NCBI RefSeq assembly: GCF_004193775.1
Contig: NC_041003.1
Span: 27,157,735 to 27,221,734, forward strand
Reading direction: 5' to 3'
From: Glycine soja
Taxonomy: Eukaryota; Streptophyta; Magnoliopsida; Fabales; Fabaceae
DNA length: 64,000 bases
Below, piece after piece: positions 24,431 through 36,153 of the stretch; position 1 is the first letter of the stretch; each line of letters opens with the position of its first letter. The notes under the pieces are model-generated. The model was not told the DNA's origin and did not search any database. It saw only the letters and a list, made by a program, of their open reading frames with translations. The position numbers were made by a program, and so were the translations under genes.

Positions 24431-24992
24431 GCAGTGTTTGAACAGGATAATAGGATATAAAACATAAAAAATTCTTAACTCTAGCTAAAGAAAAGAAAGA
24501 AAGAAAACAAAACAAAACTTCACCTGAGTAAATCCTACACGGGGTTGGGGTTTTAGGATCCAGGTTTCATGATGGGAAAGAAAATGACAGGGACATGTAG
24601 TTTTAGTTCCTAGAAGCTGCCTCATGACAGTCAACTTGTTTGGTTCATAAACTCCGTCAATCAAATCATAAAATCAAAAAAAGATTAAAAAAAACATATT
24701 ATACAAACTAATATATATTACCATACACAAATTTATATAATATAATATGTATAAGAACCTATTAATGAAATGCATGATCCAGCTCAACTCAAATTGGCTC
24801 ATATATCTAAACGATTTGAGCTAAGCCAATCAGAACAGTTACAATTTCTATTTGAGCCAAGCTCAATCCAAACAAATTGGTTCACATAAATTCAAGCTGA
24901 GTTTTAAGGCAATCCAATTGTAATCAAGTTGAGACCAAGCTTGGTCAACTCAATATCAGCAACACTGGTGATGAAACTATAGAAAGGCTTAC

Positions 24993-26812
24993 CACTGCCT
25001 GGTTTTTTCCCTTTGTCCAATGCATCATTTTCAGATGATGTCTCTTCCTTCGTGATTGATTTTCCAGAAGACTACAATACCACAAAAAAACCAGCTTTAG
25101 ACTTAAATCATGGTGGAATCTGGAAAACAAAATATGCAAAAATTACATGGGAGGTAGTAAAATGTTCTTGAAAATTTCCATTATGGGGTCTCGTGTACTT
25201 TCTCCTAAACTGATCTCTTAAAAAGATTTTTTAGGAAAAGATTTCAGCATTAATTAAATTTAACATCTGTGGACTTATCTTAACAAGGCATGTGATATGT
25301 ATCCCAGACACATGGTGCCTACAATTTTGAAAATATATTGCATGTATCGTGCATAAGGAAAAAACATATCAATTATTTATGTGGTCTGTGGAAAGAAATG
25401 AAAGGACATGTAAGCTACTGAACTCACAACCAACAATTTCATTCGGATGCTCCTTTCTTCCTCATCCTGGTCAGCATACTTCTCCTTTATAATCATCTGC
25501 TTCTTCCTCCTCTCCTCTTACTCTTCTTTCATTTAAATGAGATCCCAAGGAACTCTCATCCAAGCAAAATAGTAGGCCAAAACCCATGATAAGAGGGTGT
25601 GGTGGAAGAAAATTTTTATGTAACATATTTATATAAAATATGATGTCGAGAGAAATATAGAAAAGAAAAAATAAAAATATCAAATAAGTGTTTATTAGAA
25701 AGAGTATACAAATATCATTATTGATAAAAGCTCATAAATCAGTATTAACTTTGATTCAAATATGATTTTGTGTTGTCTTCGCAATACATTAAGTGCCGAA
25801 ATGCCTATTTTTAGTTTCTTGTTGGGAGAGAAGAAGCAAAAGGTTAAGTGAGGTATTCTCCAACAATAACAAGAAACGATCAAAGGAAATCAAACTACAC
25901 CCCTTGAAAATAACCTTTGGCCAAATATCACAAAGAAGCCAAAATGAATATTCCTATAAAACCATAAGCATAAGGTATCTTTCATTAAAATTTAAGAAAA
26001 ATCACATTTTTTTAAAGAAAACAAAAAATAAAATAGCTTCATTAGAGCAGAGAAAGTAAAGTATGGAAGCAGATTATAAGAAATTTGCCTTAAAAAAATC
26101 CAGAAGAAACATATAGGGTAAATTTTTCTTACAGGCAATTAAGAATGAGAGGAATTCCAAGATAAGTATTACGATCTGGTAATGGCATATTTCTAAACAT
26201 AAGTGCAAACTGAAACTTGTATGTCCTACCACAAATGGAAACCCAGTTAAGTAACCGATTTATAATGCATATGATATATAAAATGGTAATGATCCAATAA
26301 ACTTCTTAGAAATTGAAATGAGGCAAACTCTGCAAAACTAATTCTGTTTCTTAATTCTTCCCATCACAGACCACATGTATAAAAATATATAGAAAATCAA
26401 CGATGGTAGTGACAATGACAAGATAATAAGTTAATGAAAAATTGATAATAAAGACTTATTGACATAGAACAACCTATAAGAATTTATTCTTTTATACAAT
26501 AAATAAAAAAATAAAAACCTTATCCACAGGGAGTGTCTTCTCATCATCATCCATTTCATCAAGATTGTTGTTTAACAGTAAAGTCATGCAGTTCCTGTCG
26601 AGATGAAGCTTATCAATGAGACCAGCTACTGGGTTTCCAACTTTCTTTTCTTCCTTCACCATCCGAGCAAGGTCATCCCAGTTCATACCCTTTGCAAGAG
26701 CTACACGAACAACTAATATAGCAGCATCCACATCTTCCAAGTTATATTCTATCAATTCTACCATCTTAACACAGTGATCAGCTTCTTTCCTCAAAGCGTG
26801 TACTCAATTTTC
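24993..26812 (-). pseudogene. Captured NEMF/Rqc2-homologue fragment
   Basis: Three exons on the minus strand. 26519-26812 reads VHALRKEADHCVKMVELIEY, then a stretch including AKGMNWDDLARMVKEEKKVG and NPVAGLIDKLHLDRNCMTLL. About 25433-25505 reads KEKYADQDEEERSIRMKLL. 24993-25071 reads SSGKSITKEETSSENDALDK. These match, in order, the coiled middle region and C-terminal part of plant nuclear export mediator factor (NEMF), the homologue of yeast Rqc2, which works on stalled 60S ribosomes. Introns between them are shorter than expected, and the exons between the first and second are missing. One stop (TGA) lies at the start of the first exon. Same strand as the CRSH fragment, lying upstream of it. 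Confidence 0.75.
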
Positions 26813-27329
26813 CTACACAGCAGAAATGAGATATATTATGTTGAGTATCAAATATTATTTTTTGAAGTTATATTTGTGTCATGTGTTACTACATTCAATC
26901 ATAAAATGATTGTTTTAATTTATAGATTGAAGCCAGTACTCAAAACATAAATGCATTTGGTTAAAATTTACCCTATAATGAATTAGAAACAAATTAAGAG
27001 AATAGGGAATTTAGAGCTTGTTTGGTTCAAGACACATGTTTTGTCTCCATTTATATCATGTTATTAATGAAAATAAGATATGAAAACATAAAACATTTTA
27101 TGAAACCAAACAGACCCTTGTTTTTCTGTCCCTGTCTAGCAAGAGAAATACAATTTCAAGTAGCATAACCCAAACTACTATATTTAGAAAAATGGAAGAG
27201 ATAGATATAATAAAGGAATTAGGAAGCACAAATGCGACATGAGAGATGGAAACAAAGTTAGACTTCCAAAGAGCCTAAGATATCAATGCATTTCATGTGT
27301 TATTTATTGAACTTAGAAAAATAACTCAT

Positions 27330-27483
27330 AATTAAGGGTTTTCAATAACCGTCTTAGAATGTGCGTTGTAAAATGTATTTTTTATTATAATACTTACAAA
27401 AGTACCACCGCCTCACTTTCTAAGGTGGTTCCCAGAGAACCATCATAGAATAGGTGTCGTAAAAAATTAAATTTGTAGTAGTG
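27330..27483. repeat. CACTA subterminal repeats and terminal repeat, right end
   Basis: Contains ACCGTCTTAGAATG and related copies, then TTGTAGTAGTG closing the element. Confidence 0.75.
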
Positions 27484-29261
27484 ATACTACCAAGGAAATC
27501 CAAATTAATGTGAAATTGGTGGACAAACGTACCCCATGATAGTATCGAACGATGCACCCTTATAGAAAAAGTACTCCTAAATAGTGTGATCAAGGATATG
27601 AGCCAAGGGTAGGAATGATAAATACACATCATCCACAGTCATCTATGCAAATTAATAGTATTCTTGTCACTTTTGTTACGAGAAAAATGCATGGTATCAT
27701 AACAATTTTCCAGTGTATCAAGTATTAGATTTACCTTGTCTTCAAATTGTTCCATGAAAAGATCCATTCCTCTTACTAAAGCCGTTACGTTTTCATTCGT
27801 TAAAACAACACCTTTAGGGTCCACTAGTGTACATTATTGTGCAAATGTCATGAGCCTGAGGAGGAAAAGTACTTTTTGGGTTTTCTTTTCCTTGAAAGAA
27901 TAATAGTTAGTCCATTTTAACTAGATCAGATAGACAGCTAACTACGAGTAATTACAGGAATAGCCTACAGAGAACAGTTTTAACACCATATATCCATATG
28001 AATTTTTTATTTTTATTTTTGTAAAGTTTGTGCCAGCTTGGGATTACATTTATTTCACAAAAGAGCAACTGATTCAATTAAAGAGGTTCATATAGATAAC
28101 ACAACACCTTTTCAAAAGAAAAAAGAAAAAAAGTAACTCATTTATCCCATGTGAACAATTTTTTAGAAACCGCATCCTCTAACCTTCACAAAACAAACCA
28201 AATTCTACAATTGCATCATAAAAATAAAAAACGCGCAAGCAATTGAAGAAAACAAACCAAGCAGTTATACAAGATAGCAATTCCTTTAGTGCTAATAAGC
28301 ATAGAGGTATGATTTATGCATTGGATGACCAATTCCCTACTTACTAACCAAGTGCAAGAAGTCATGCCACGAATATGGCTTAATTCCAATTGCGGTGGCT
28401 TTAGCTTTCTCTTCCTCTGTTAATGAAGTGAAGCACACCATGGTTGTAACCATAATCAATTTTAGTTTATCTCATTAAATTGTTTTGCTAGCTAGAGCAC
28501 AAAAATATTGAAAATTAAACACTTAAATTTACCTTTCAGTCGCTTTGAAGATTTACATTCAGGATTTAAAAGCTGCAAATGGTATACGAACTCAGGAAGA
28601 GCCTATAAACTGCTGCTCTGAATCTCTGATATAGAAAATCATCTGAAGTAGAATATTAACTTTTTTATATATAAAAAATTGATATTCCTTCCTTACCTCT
28701 TTAACCTTCTTATCTTGGACGAACACAAAATCTATTTATGCATGATCTATGATAAAATTTACAACACCAGGCCCTGCATTTAAAAGAGAAAAAATGCCTT
28801 AATTAAAATTTGAATGTTGCCTTTTTATTTAGACCAGAAAACTAATTAAATAATTTCAAACTAATAAAGAGAATGAGCACCATATCTGTTTACTAAGAGA
28901 TGTAAAATAAACAAAGACCGAAGATTGGCTTTGGTTAGGATCATATCTTTGGCATGCATCTTAATCGCAGAACAATAAAGATGAGAGATAGAGAGAGAGA
29001 AGTAGGCATACATGAAATTATTTAACAAGTTGATCTCAGAGAAAACTTACCATGGGTGTCATAGAGAGGCACACAAACAAAGCTTTGAGCAGAACAAGCC
29101 TACGCCAATATAAACATAATTATGAAGTATGATATGATAGCATTATAGCAAGAAAGAACAATAAAGGAAATTTTGAGAACACAAGGGTTATAGAAGTGTC
29201 AAACCTCCATTGCCATAATCCATTCTGGGCAATTAGATCCATAAATTCCAATTTTAGTGCC

Positions 29262-29630
29262 CTGTTACAATTGATCATAATAGAAGCAAACATAACTATT
29301 TTTGGGACACAATAATGCTTTATATGACAAAACTTTAGGAAAAAGAATAGTGAAACTACAAGAAAGAAAACAAGATGAATGACAAAGAGAAGGAGGCGTG
29401 GACAGTTGAACCAGAACAAGTCATCTCCTGGCTCCACCACTAGTGCATCCTTGAATACTTCCCCTTTGTCTTCAATCCTTAGTCCCATCTTTGTTATGAT
29501 CCTTTGTAGCTTGACACCCACTAATAAGATTGCCTAAGAAATTTACTCAGTTATTTGAGCCCTTAAATCAAGAAAGGAAATGTAAACCAACAAAAGTAGA
29601 AGAAAAATAAATAAATAACAGAATGAGTAG
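29262..29630 (-). other. Flank with one unrecognised open frame
   Basis: The minus strand from 29521 reads [20 protein letters not shown] then [14 protein letters not shown] before becoming hydrophobic and random-looking. The first 36 codons look like a protein segment, possibly an exon, but I do not recognise the family. It does not match the exon expected next in LACS. Confidence 0.3.
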
Positions 29631-30595
29631 TGATGTAGCTCCATGTTGAGCTTGTAGGCCTTGGATCTTCTTCATCAATGAAGTCCTTTGCTTCTTGAAG
29701 ATTAATGGCAAGGAAATAGAGAAGGAAGAAAGAAGATTGGAGATGCCACTTGAAGGAGAAGATGAGTCAAGAAGAAGCTCACCACCATAGGAAGTCATGG
29801 ATAAGAGCTTGAAGGAGGAGAAGATGAGGGGAGGGAGAAGGAGCACGAAATTTTATGTCTCAAATGAGGTTTGAACTTTGAAGTGTAATTCTAAAATGAT
29901 AAAAGTTCAAAAAATGCACACACATGGCCTCTATTTATAGCCTAAGTGTCACACAAAATTGGAGGGAAATTTGAATTTCTATTCAAATTTCACTTGAATT
30001 TGAAATTGAATTTGTGGAGCCAAATTTTGGATCCAAAATTTCACTAATTATGATTAGTGAATTTTAGCTATGGTTCAGCCCACTAATCCAAGATTAAGTC
30101 CAAGATTCTCCACTAAGTGTGCTTAGGTATCATGAGGCATGTAAAGCATGAAGGACATGCACAAAGTGTGACTATATGATGTGACAATGAGGTGTAGCAA
30201 GAAAATGTTCACCCCCTCTAAAATTTAATTGGATTGGGCTTCTCCCAATTCAATTAAACTTATTTCCCAACACACACATCAAATATTCACTTAAATGCAT
30301 GTGAAATTACAAAACTACCCCTAATATAAAGACTAGTATAAGTGCCCTAAAATACAAGGGCTAAAAAATCCTACATTTCTAGGATACCCTACCTACATTA
30401 TGGAGTCCTAAATGTAAGGCCCAAAAATAATGAAACCTTAATATAATATGTACAAAGATAAGTGGGCTCATACTTAGCCCATGAGCCCAAAATTTACGCT
30501 AAGGCACATGAGAACCCTAGGGCCTTCTCTTGCATCTCTGGCCCAATTTTCTTGGAGTCTTCTATCCAATGCCCTTGGGGGGTAGGATTGCATCA
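29631..30595 (-). mobile_element. Solo LTR (965 bp), TSD AGTAG
   Basis: Same family as 2435-3397 and 5194-6156. Minus strand starts TGATGCAATCC and ends GAGCTACATCA. Exact duplication AGTAG at 29626-29630 and 30596-30600. No adjoining primer-binding site, so this is the remnant of LTR-LTR recombination. Confidence 0.92.
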
Positions 30596-30892
30596 AGTAG
30601 TCTGTGCTTACAATTAATGGGATGGATTGAGGCCAATAATAAGAATACCACCCTGTCCACATAGACCCAAAATGTTAAACTACAAGTAGTTGGATAAACT
30701 AAAACTTTAGAATTTATATCTTTCTCCTCAAATAAGCTTCTTAAGATAGTTGGTTCCATTAATGAACCTCCTTACCGAATTGAGTAGCAAAAGGATTCTT
30801 GATTGTTCAGATCTCAAGCAACTCTTAAAGTCCTAAAGCCTCACATTTTTTAAAGTTCAAAACTGAATTGTGTAAAATGTGATGTTCTTACC

Positions 30893-31070
30893 TTGTTGTG
30901 GAGTAAGTTCATCCTTAGTTCTTAGATTGGGAGCATCTAAGGTGCTTTTGTCAGGCTGTTCTGCAAGTACCACCTCACCTTCATAAACAACTTGACGATC
31001 CTCAAAATTTCCAGTTCTTGTATCCAACACACATTGACATTTGTCATTTTCAATAGTGACGACATGTTAA
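30893..31070 (-). other. Unrecognised exon-like segment
   Basis: The minus-strand frame is open and reads CQCVLDTRTGNFEDRQVVYE, then EGEVVLAEQPDKSTLDAPNL, then RTKDELTPQQG, followed by a CAAG-GTAAG consensus splice donor at about 30892. Composition (acidic, no low complexity) suggests a true exon relic. I do not know the family. It lies between the LACS relic and a CACTA relic and could belong to a gene captured by the latter. Confidence 0.35.
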
Positions 31071-31448
31071 CAACAAATTGTAAGTTAGGGTTTAATTGAA
31101 TTTTGGGAAATAAAGATATACAAAAATTAAAACCTTAACATCAACTTACATGGGTCTGATAAGTAAACAAGCTTCAGATCAATTGTCACGTATCATCAGG
31201 GCTATCAAAATAACAAAGTGATCATAATGACCTGCATACTTGGCACATTGGACGCACAAAAAATAGTCATCCTGTCCATGCAACTTCATATTGCAAATAC
31301 AATGAATTTTTCAATGGATTTGGTGCAGACAAAATGAAATACCCAAATATAAATATTTATTGTAAAATAAATTCCAAAATTTGTACATAAGTGTTTTTAA
31401 TGTTTACAGTAACCATCAAATTGACCATAGTGGTTCGTCCTATATCAT
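31071..31448. other. No gene seen
   Basis: AT-rich; follows the stop of the Ulp1-like relic on the minus strand. No CACTA terminus found here. Confidence 0.3.
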
Positions 31449-32906
31449 CTAAAGCTTTCTACATCGGATATTTTGAACTTTTACAAAATATGCTGCCCAT
31501 TTCTTGCAAATTGTTGTTATTGTCTCCATGTCTAATGTTGTGCCATCAGCAAACCACTACAAAATATGAAATATACAAATAATGTGACGTACACGTAAAA
31601 TGATTTAAAAGTTATACTGAAGTACTAATTTAAAGTTGTTGAAGCAAACATACCATGCTCCAATCATCCTTTAAACCCCCGCTTACTATGTTTCACATCC
31701 AATGCATCACATAATAGCCACACTCATAGCCTCCGCTTTGGGCATGACTCTACATTTAATATAAATCATAATTGAATTGAACAACTGTACTGAAGTTACT
31801 ATGTAAACACCACCAGCCATAAATAAGCATGACATATAAATGACTAACCTTCACTTCAATCCACTTAGGAGTTCCTTGATCATTTTTACCATCCATAGTG
31901 TTCTTTACTGCCTTCATTGCATTGGGGAGAAAAATAAAACATTAACGTGTATGATTAAAAATTGGTCATTCAAAGATTATAATATATTAAATTAGTTAGA
32001 ATATAAAACTTAACTTGTTAATTGCGGCTTTGATATGAATATCAGACTTCTTACATAATGAACAAAATCAGGCAACAACATTGTTTGTTGGACACAGTAC
32101 AAGCAACTGCCAATGGGCCCTGAATTTTAAAAAAAATTAGCTACTTATAATTCAAACATTTTTTACAAGAATTTGCATAAATACTACTTACTGATTCAAG
32201 TAAGCTTCTAGGTACACTTGTCATTGAGATTCCTTCACCCAAGTTTGTATTTAATGTTCACATTCAGCACGTTGATCCTTTGCATGGTGTATCGACTGAG
32301 GCTCAAGGAATCCATACACCGAACCATGACCCAAACTGGAGCTCCACTCCTCCATAAACCTATGTTCAACAGTGAAATGAAAATTGATTGTGTTGTATAT
32401 CATAAAGAATATTAGTTATTAATGAAGCATATGAAATTTACTTACATCATCCATAATTGTAGTATAGTTATGTTCAAACATTTGTCACTTGATATTATTT
32501 CATTTACATCAGAATATGTTAAGAAGAAGGATGCATCTACATTTGGAATCCCAAATTTAGTGGCATCCCACATCAACTCAACGGGCTTCTCGTAAATGTC
32601 GTATAGGCTCCTAATCAACTGACGCAAGAGATCATCTCTAGAAATATTATTTGGCCTTTGAAGAGGTTCAACCAGTTTCTTTGGACTAATATGAGTCCTA
32701 TTTGCATCATGTAAACAACAATTAAAGTAATGTGAGTAACTAATTTATATCCATGTACAAAACTATTAATACATGTATTGCAAATTAAAATTTACCTCCT
32801 GGGACACAAGTTTCACAAGATTTATTGGCCATGCAATGAATGTTTGAAGGGCCTGCCTGACATACTGTATTTTTGATGTCGGGAACGGGACTTGGGCATC
32901 ACCATC
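31449..32906 (-). pseudogene. CACTA-encoded Ulp1-type (C48) peptidase relic
   Basis: Exon relics in order on the minus strand: 32795-32906 (DGDAQVPFPTSKIQYVRQAL then QTFIAWPINLVKLVSQE), 32449-32715 (RPNNISRDDLLRQLIRSLYD, VDASFFLTYSDVNEIISSDK), about 32219-32348 (SSLGHGSVYGFLEPQSIHH), about 32014-32118 (AHWQLLVLCPTNNVV), 31846-31925 (DGKNDQGTPKWIEVK), 31654-31749 (SGGYECGYYVMHWM) and 31449-31556 (WFADGTTLDMETITTICKKW, stop). The His of AHWQL and Cys of GYECGYY fit the catalytic His and Cys of the C48 fold that many plant CACTA elements encode. Stops interrupt at least two exons, and the upstream end is cut by the gypsy LTR at 32907. Confidence 0.78.
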
Positions 32907-34249
32907 TGTCTCAACCTACCCTTCGGAGGGAGAGCGACGCGAGGCTCATAGATGCATCTTCCAAGGAAGGAAAATACGTGGAGTTGCCACCAACGTTTAT
33001 TTGAGGAAAATGCTAGAAAAACCAAAAGCGGGCCTACGAATTTTAAGAATAAAAGGTTCGGGAGTTGTTTACGCATCGGGAAGGTATTAGCACCCCACGC
33101 GTCCATCACAAGGGACGGCGGCCTTTAATCAAATGTGTAAAATCATGACTACAATTTTATTTTTATTTTCCCTTTTTTATGTTTTTATCTTTTTGGGGTC
33201 GACAAAAGCAGGGCTTTTGCTACTATGTATCCTCAATTGCGATGAGAAACTCAAACCTACGTAGTTCTTTAAAAAGCAAGAAAGTTATGTGGGGTGTTGA
33301 TTTTAGACTTTTAAACGGTTCATTTTAACTAGTAAAAGTAAAAAGGAGATCGTTAAGGTGTTGGACCTTTGAACGGATTCAAATGATTTTTCTCTTGGTC
33401 AAAGCTTGATTTGTGAGTTGATTTTAGCTTTGGTTTCACTTGGTTATTTCTCAACTTATTAAAAGCTAACTTTCAAAGTAAATGACCAGTTGAAACTTAC
33501 CTTTTTGATGATTAACTGAGGTTACAACATAAACGATTGGTTGAATTTCATTTTAAAGTTGATTAAACGAGATTACAACATAAACGATTGGTTGAAATGC
33601 ATTTTAACATTGATTAAGTGAGATTACAGCTTAAACGATCGGTCGAAACTCGCTTAAAACAAAGAAAAAGAATTCCGACGGTAGAAGAATGAAGATGAAG
33701 ACATACAAAGCAAGAACGAACCCCTAAGGGTGCATAGAATGAATTCAAAGTTTCAAAATTGAAAACTAATTGGTCGAAGAATGATGAATGATGAAGAACG
33801 ACAAAGAATGTTCACGGAATTGATCATAGAAGCGTTACGGAAGCGCCTTGACCTTGAATTTTTCCTCTTTTTTCTTCTTCTTCTCACCAATTTCAGTGGA
33901 ATTTGCTCACTAAGGGTGCTGAACCCCTTCCCTTCAGCCCCCCATGCCTATTTATAGGAAAATTGGGGGGGGGGGAGGAGGTTGCAACATAGCTCGGCTC
34001 GCCCAAGCGAGCTCAACTCGCCCAAGTGAGCTGGTTGCTTCATCTTGTAGCTTTCTAATGGGCCCAAGGGTTGAGGAATGACCCCAAATTGACCATTTTG
34101 CCCTTGTTTTAAGTATTTTGCTCATTTCCTTTTGAAACGTCACAAAACCCTAAGGATTATGCAGCAATTGGTGTTAAGCAGCTTAACATGGCTGGCAAAA
34201 CTCCCCATGTTGACATATAATTGTCCCCGAATGAAATTAGGGTATGACA
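32907..34249 (-). repeat. 3' LTR of gypsy-type element (1343 bp)
   Basis: On the minus strand starts TGTCATACCCTAATTTCATTC at 34249 and ends GGTTGAGACA at 32907. The left edge falls exactly inside the CACTA coding frame (GATGG is codon sequence), so CCATC (32902-32906) is the expected target duplication. TATA-like block at about 33947-33955. A G run (GGGGGGGGGG) lies near 33965. Confidence 0.85.
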
Positions 34250-34264
34250 ATTGCCCCTCTTTAC
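34250..34264 (-). promoter_or_regulatory. Polypurine tract before 3' LTR
   Basis: Minus strand GTAAAGAGGGGCAAT directly precedes the LTR start, as at 7338-7352. Confidence 0.7.
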
Positions 34265-36153
34265 TAATCTTTTATTAGAGATAAAAGGGAAGTAAAGATA
34301 AAGACACTAATTTGGTTCGAGCGACTTCTCAACCTGACCGACCACTAGCTCAATCAGCAAAACCTGTCAAAAGAAAAAGCATAGGAAGCATCAGGTATGC
34401 CAACAAAAGTCTTGAGGCATTGAAAGTAATGAAAATGGACAACCATGATGGTCTTCGCGTGCCATCAGACTTAAACGTCTCTGGATAGCAAAGGAGAATT
34501 TTGAACACAGTGAAAAGCGGGAGACCATGATTTGTCCCCGCATGTCATCGGACTCGCTTGTCTCTGGATGGCAGAGGGCACTGCAATAATCTCGAAAGTA
34601 ATTAAAATAGATGACCATCATTGTCTCCGCATACCATCGAACTTGCTTGTCTCTGGATGGTAAAGGAGACTAAAAGTAGTCTAAAAAACGAAAGCGGGTG
34701 ACCACGTTGGTCTCCGTATGTCATCAGACTTGATTGTCTCTCGATGATGAAGGGGAGACTCTAATAGTCTCGGTCGAAAGATATTGAGTCTTAGACCAAA
34801 GGGGATAGATGACCATATTTGTCTCTGCATGTCAACGGGCTTGCTTGCCTCTGGTTGATAGGGGAGACTTCAATAGTCTTGAAATCAATGAAAAATGGAT
34901 GACCATGACAGTCTCTGCGTGCCAATGGACTCACTTGTCTCTGGATGGCAAGGGAGACTTTAATAGTCTCGGTCGAAAGACATTGAGTCTTCGACAAAGG
35001 GAGCAGATGACCATATTTATCTTTGCATATCAATAGGCTCGCTTGCCTCTGGTTGGCAGGGGAGACTTCAATAGTCTTGAAATCAATGAAAAATGGATGA
35101 CCATGACGGTCTACGCGTGCCAACAGACTCGCTTGTCTCTGGATGGCAAGGGAGACTTCAATAGTCTTGGTCAAAAGACATTAAGTCTTCGACAAAGGAA
35201 GTAGATGACCATATTTGTCTCTGCATGTTAACGAGCTCGCTTGCCTCTGGTTAACGAAGGGGAGTCTTTAATAGTCTCAGTCGAAAGACATTGAGTCTTT
35301 GACAAAAGGAGCAGATGACCATATTTGTCTCTGCGTGTTAACGGGCTCACTTGCCTCTGCTTGACGAAGGGAAGACTTTAATAGTCTCGGTCGAAAGACA
35401 TTGAGTCTTTGACAAAAGGAGAAGATGACCATATTTGTCTCTGCATGTCAACGGGCTCGCTTGCCTCTGGTTGACGAAGGGGAGACTTTAATAGTCTCGG
35501 TCGAAAGACATTGAGTCTTCGAAAAAAGGAGCAGATGACCATATTTGTCTCTACGTGTCAACGAGCTCACTTGCCTATGGTTGACGAAGGGGAGACTTTA
35601 ATAGTCTCGGTGAATCTTTCAACTAAAACGCAAACCCGCTTAGCAAAGAAACAAACCTCCAAACCAATCAAAGCAACATATATTTTTGAAGAAAAGCAAT
35701 GTGTCTATTGGGGAAAGAAAGCATGCTGATAGTATTTCTCATAGCCACAAATGAGATTCGGGATATTAGCATTTCATTTCTAAACGAGCATTTAGAAGAA
35801 ACGTTGGGTCCAATTGAAATAGAGGAAAACCGCTCAAAGTGTATAAATCTCACACAGGCACGTGTTTCATCCTAATTCCGAACCACAGATATGTCATGAC
35901 TTGACTTTGCAAATCATTTCCTATCAAATCAAAGATAACATGCGTAATCATGGATCAATAGGACTTTTAGGAAGTTGGATTTTGGTGGGGGGAATTTGGC
36001 TTTTGGGTGTTCTGGCCTTTCCCTTGTCTGCCCTTTCTTTTCTCTTTGGTTCAACGCGGAACGAGCGTGGACACAAAGATTTGGTTGGTAATGTTTGCTT
36101 CCCCACATAGTTCCTTTTGCTTAAATTTACAAACACTTATATCAAAAGGGAAG
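34265..36153 (-). mobile_element. Internal 3' region of gypsy-type element, truncated
   Basis: Contains the tandem repeats described separately, then about 540 bases of unassigned internal sequence. It is cut at 36153 by the Athila-like LTR. No gag or pol homology seen. Confidence 0.55.
34400..35610 (-). repeat. Tandem repeats, 110-bp period in the right half
   Basis: GCAGATGACCATATTTGTCTC recurs at about 35201, 35311, 35421 and 35531, an exact 110-base step. To the left the units are shorter and mixed (GGGAGACTTCAATAGTCTTG, GGATGACCATGACAGTCTC). Open frames on both strands here follow the repeat and are not taken as genes. Confidence 0.85.

Larger units (their letters stand above)
22930..27483. 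mobile_element. CACTA transposon carrying captured gene fragments, TSD ATA
   Basis: The left end is CACTATTATAAATG and the right end, reversed, is CACTACTACAAATT. The flanks carry the exact 3-bp duplication ATA (22927-22929, 27484-27486), as expected for CACTA elements. Subterminal repeats (AAGACGGT, ACCGTCTTAGAATG) are dense at 22950-23400 and sparse at 27330-27470. It sits in an intron of the LACS1-like relic, about 60 bp from an exon. No transposase was seen; instead it carries exons with intact splice sites from two unrelated genes, both on the minus strand. It is therefore non-autonomous. The parallel is soybean Tgm-type CACTA elements known to carry host exons. Confidence 0.88.
21296..29261 (-). 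pseudogene. Long-chain acyl-CoA synthetase pseudogene, LACS1-like
   Basis: At least ten exon relics with recognisable splice sites lie in order on the minus strand: 29204-29261 ([13 protein letters not shown]), about 29051-29105 (FVCVPLYDTH), about 28697-28777 (IDFVFVQDKKVKE), about 28533-28575 (LLNPECKSSKRLK), about 28352-28443 (AIGIKPYSWHDFLHL), 27735-27855 (MYTSG, then VRGMDLFMEQFEDK), 27543-27642 (MTVDDVYLSFLPLAHIL), about 22740-22827 (DLMELKPTLFARVPRVFEKV), about 22436-22501 (GIKKAVEELNP), 22220-22295 (LGWMKKGYKHRQASRLADLL), 21974-22089 (SPEVEEFLGVTTCAF) and 21296-21541 ([12 protein letters not shown] to DGWFHTG). Family role: ATP-dependent activation of long fatty acids to acyl-CoA at the ER, feeding wax and cutin synthesis. 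Breaks: stops in three exons, a frameshift near 22060, a shortened AMP-binding signature at 27820-27835, missing N- and C-terminal exons, and a CACTA insertion in one intron. The LACS1 clade assignment is from memory. Confidence 0.85.

Noticed and set aside
33060..33110. Possible gene in the LTR (frame 32822-33109, minus)
   Set aside because: Spans the junction of gypsy LTR and CACTA relic, so it cannot be a natural gene.
34791..35174. Open frame of 127 codons on the minus strand
   Set aside because: Repeat-driven translation of the tandem repeat; no domain and no conserved start.
35201..35610. Regular 110-bp repeats considered as a CRISPR-like array
   Set aside because: Repeats are contiguous with no unique spacers, and the genome is a plant.
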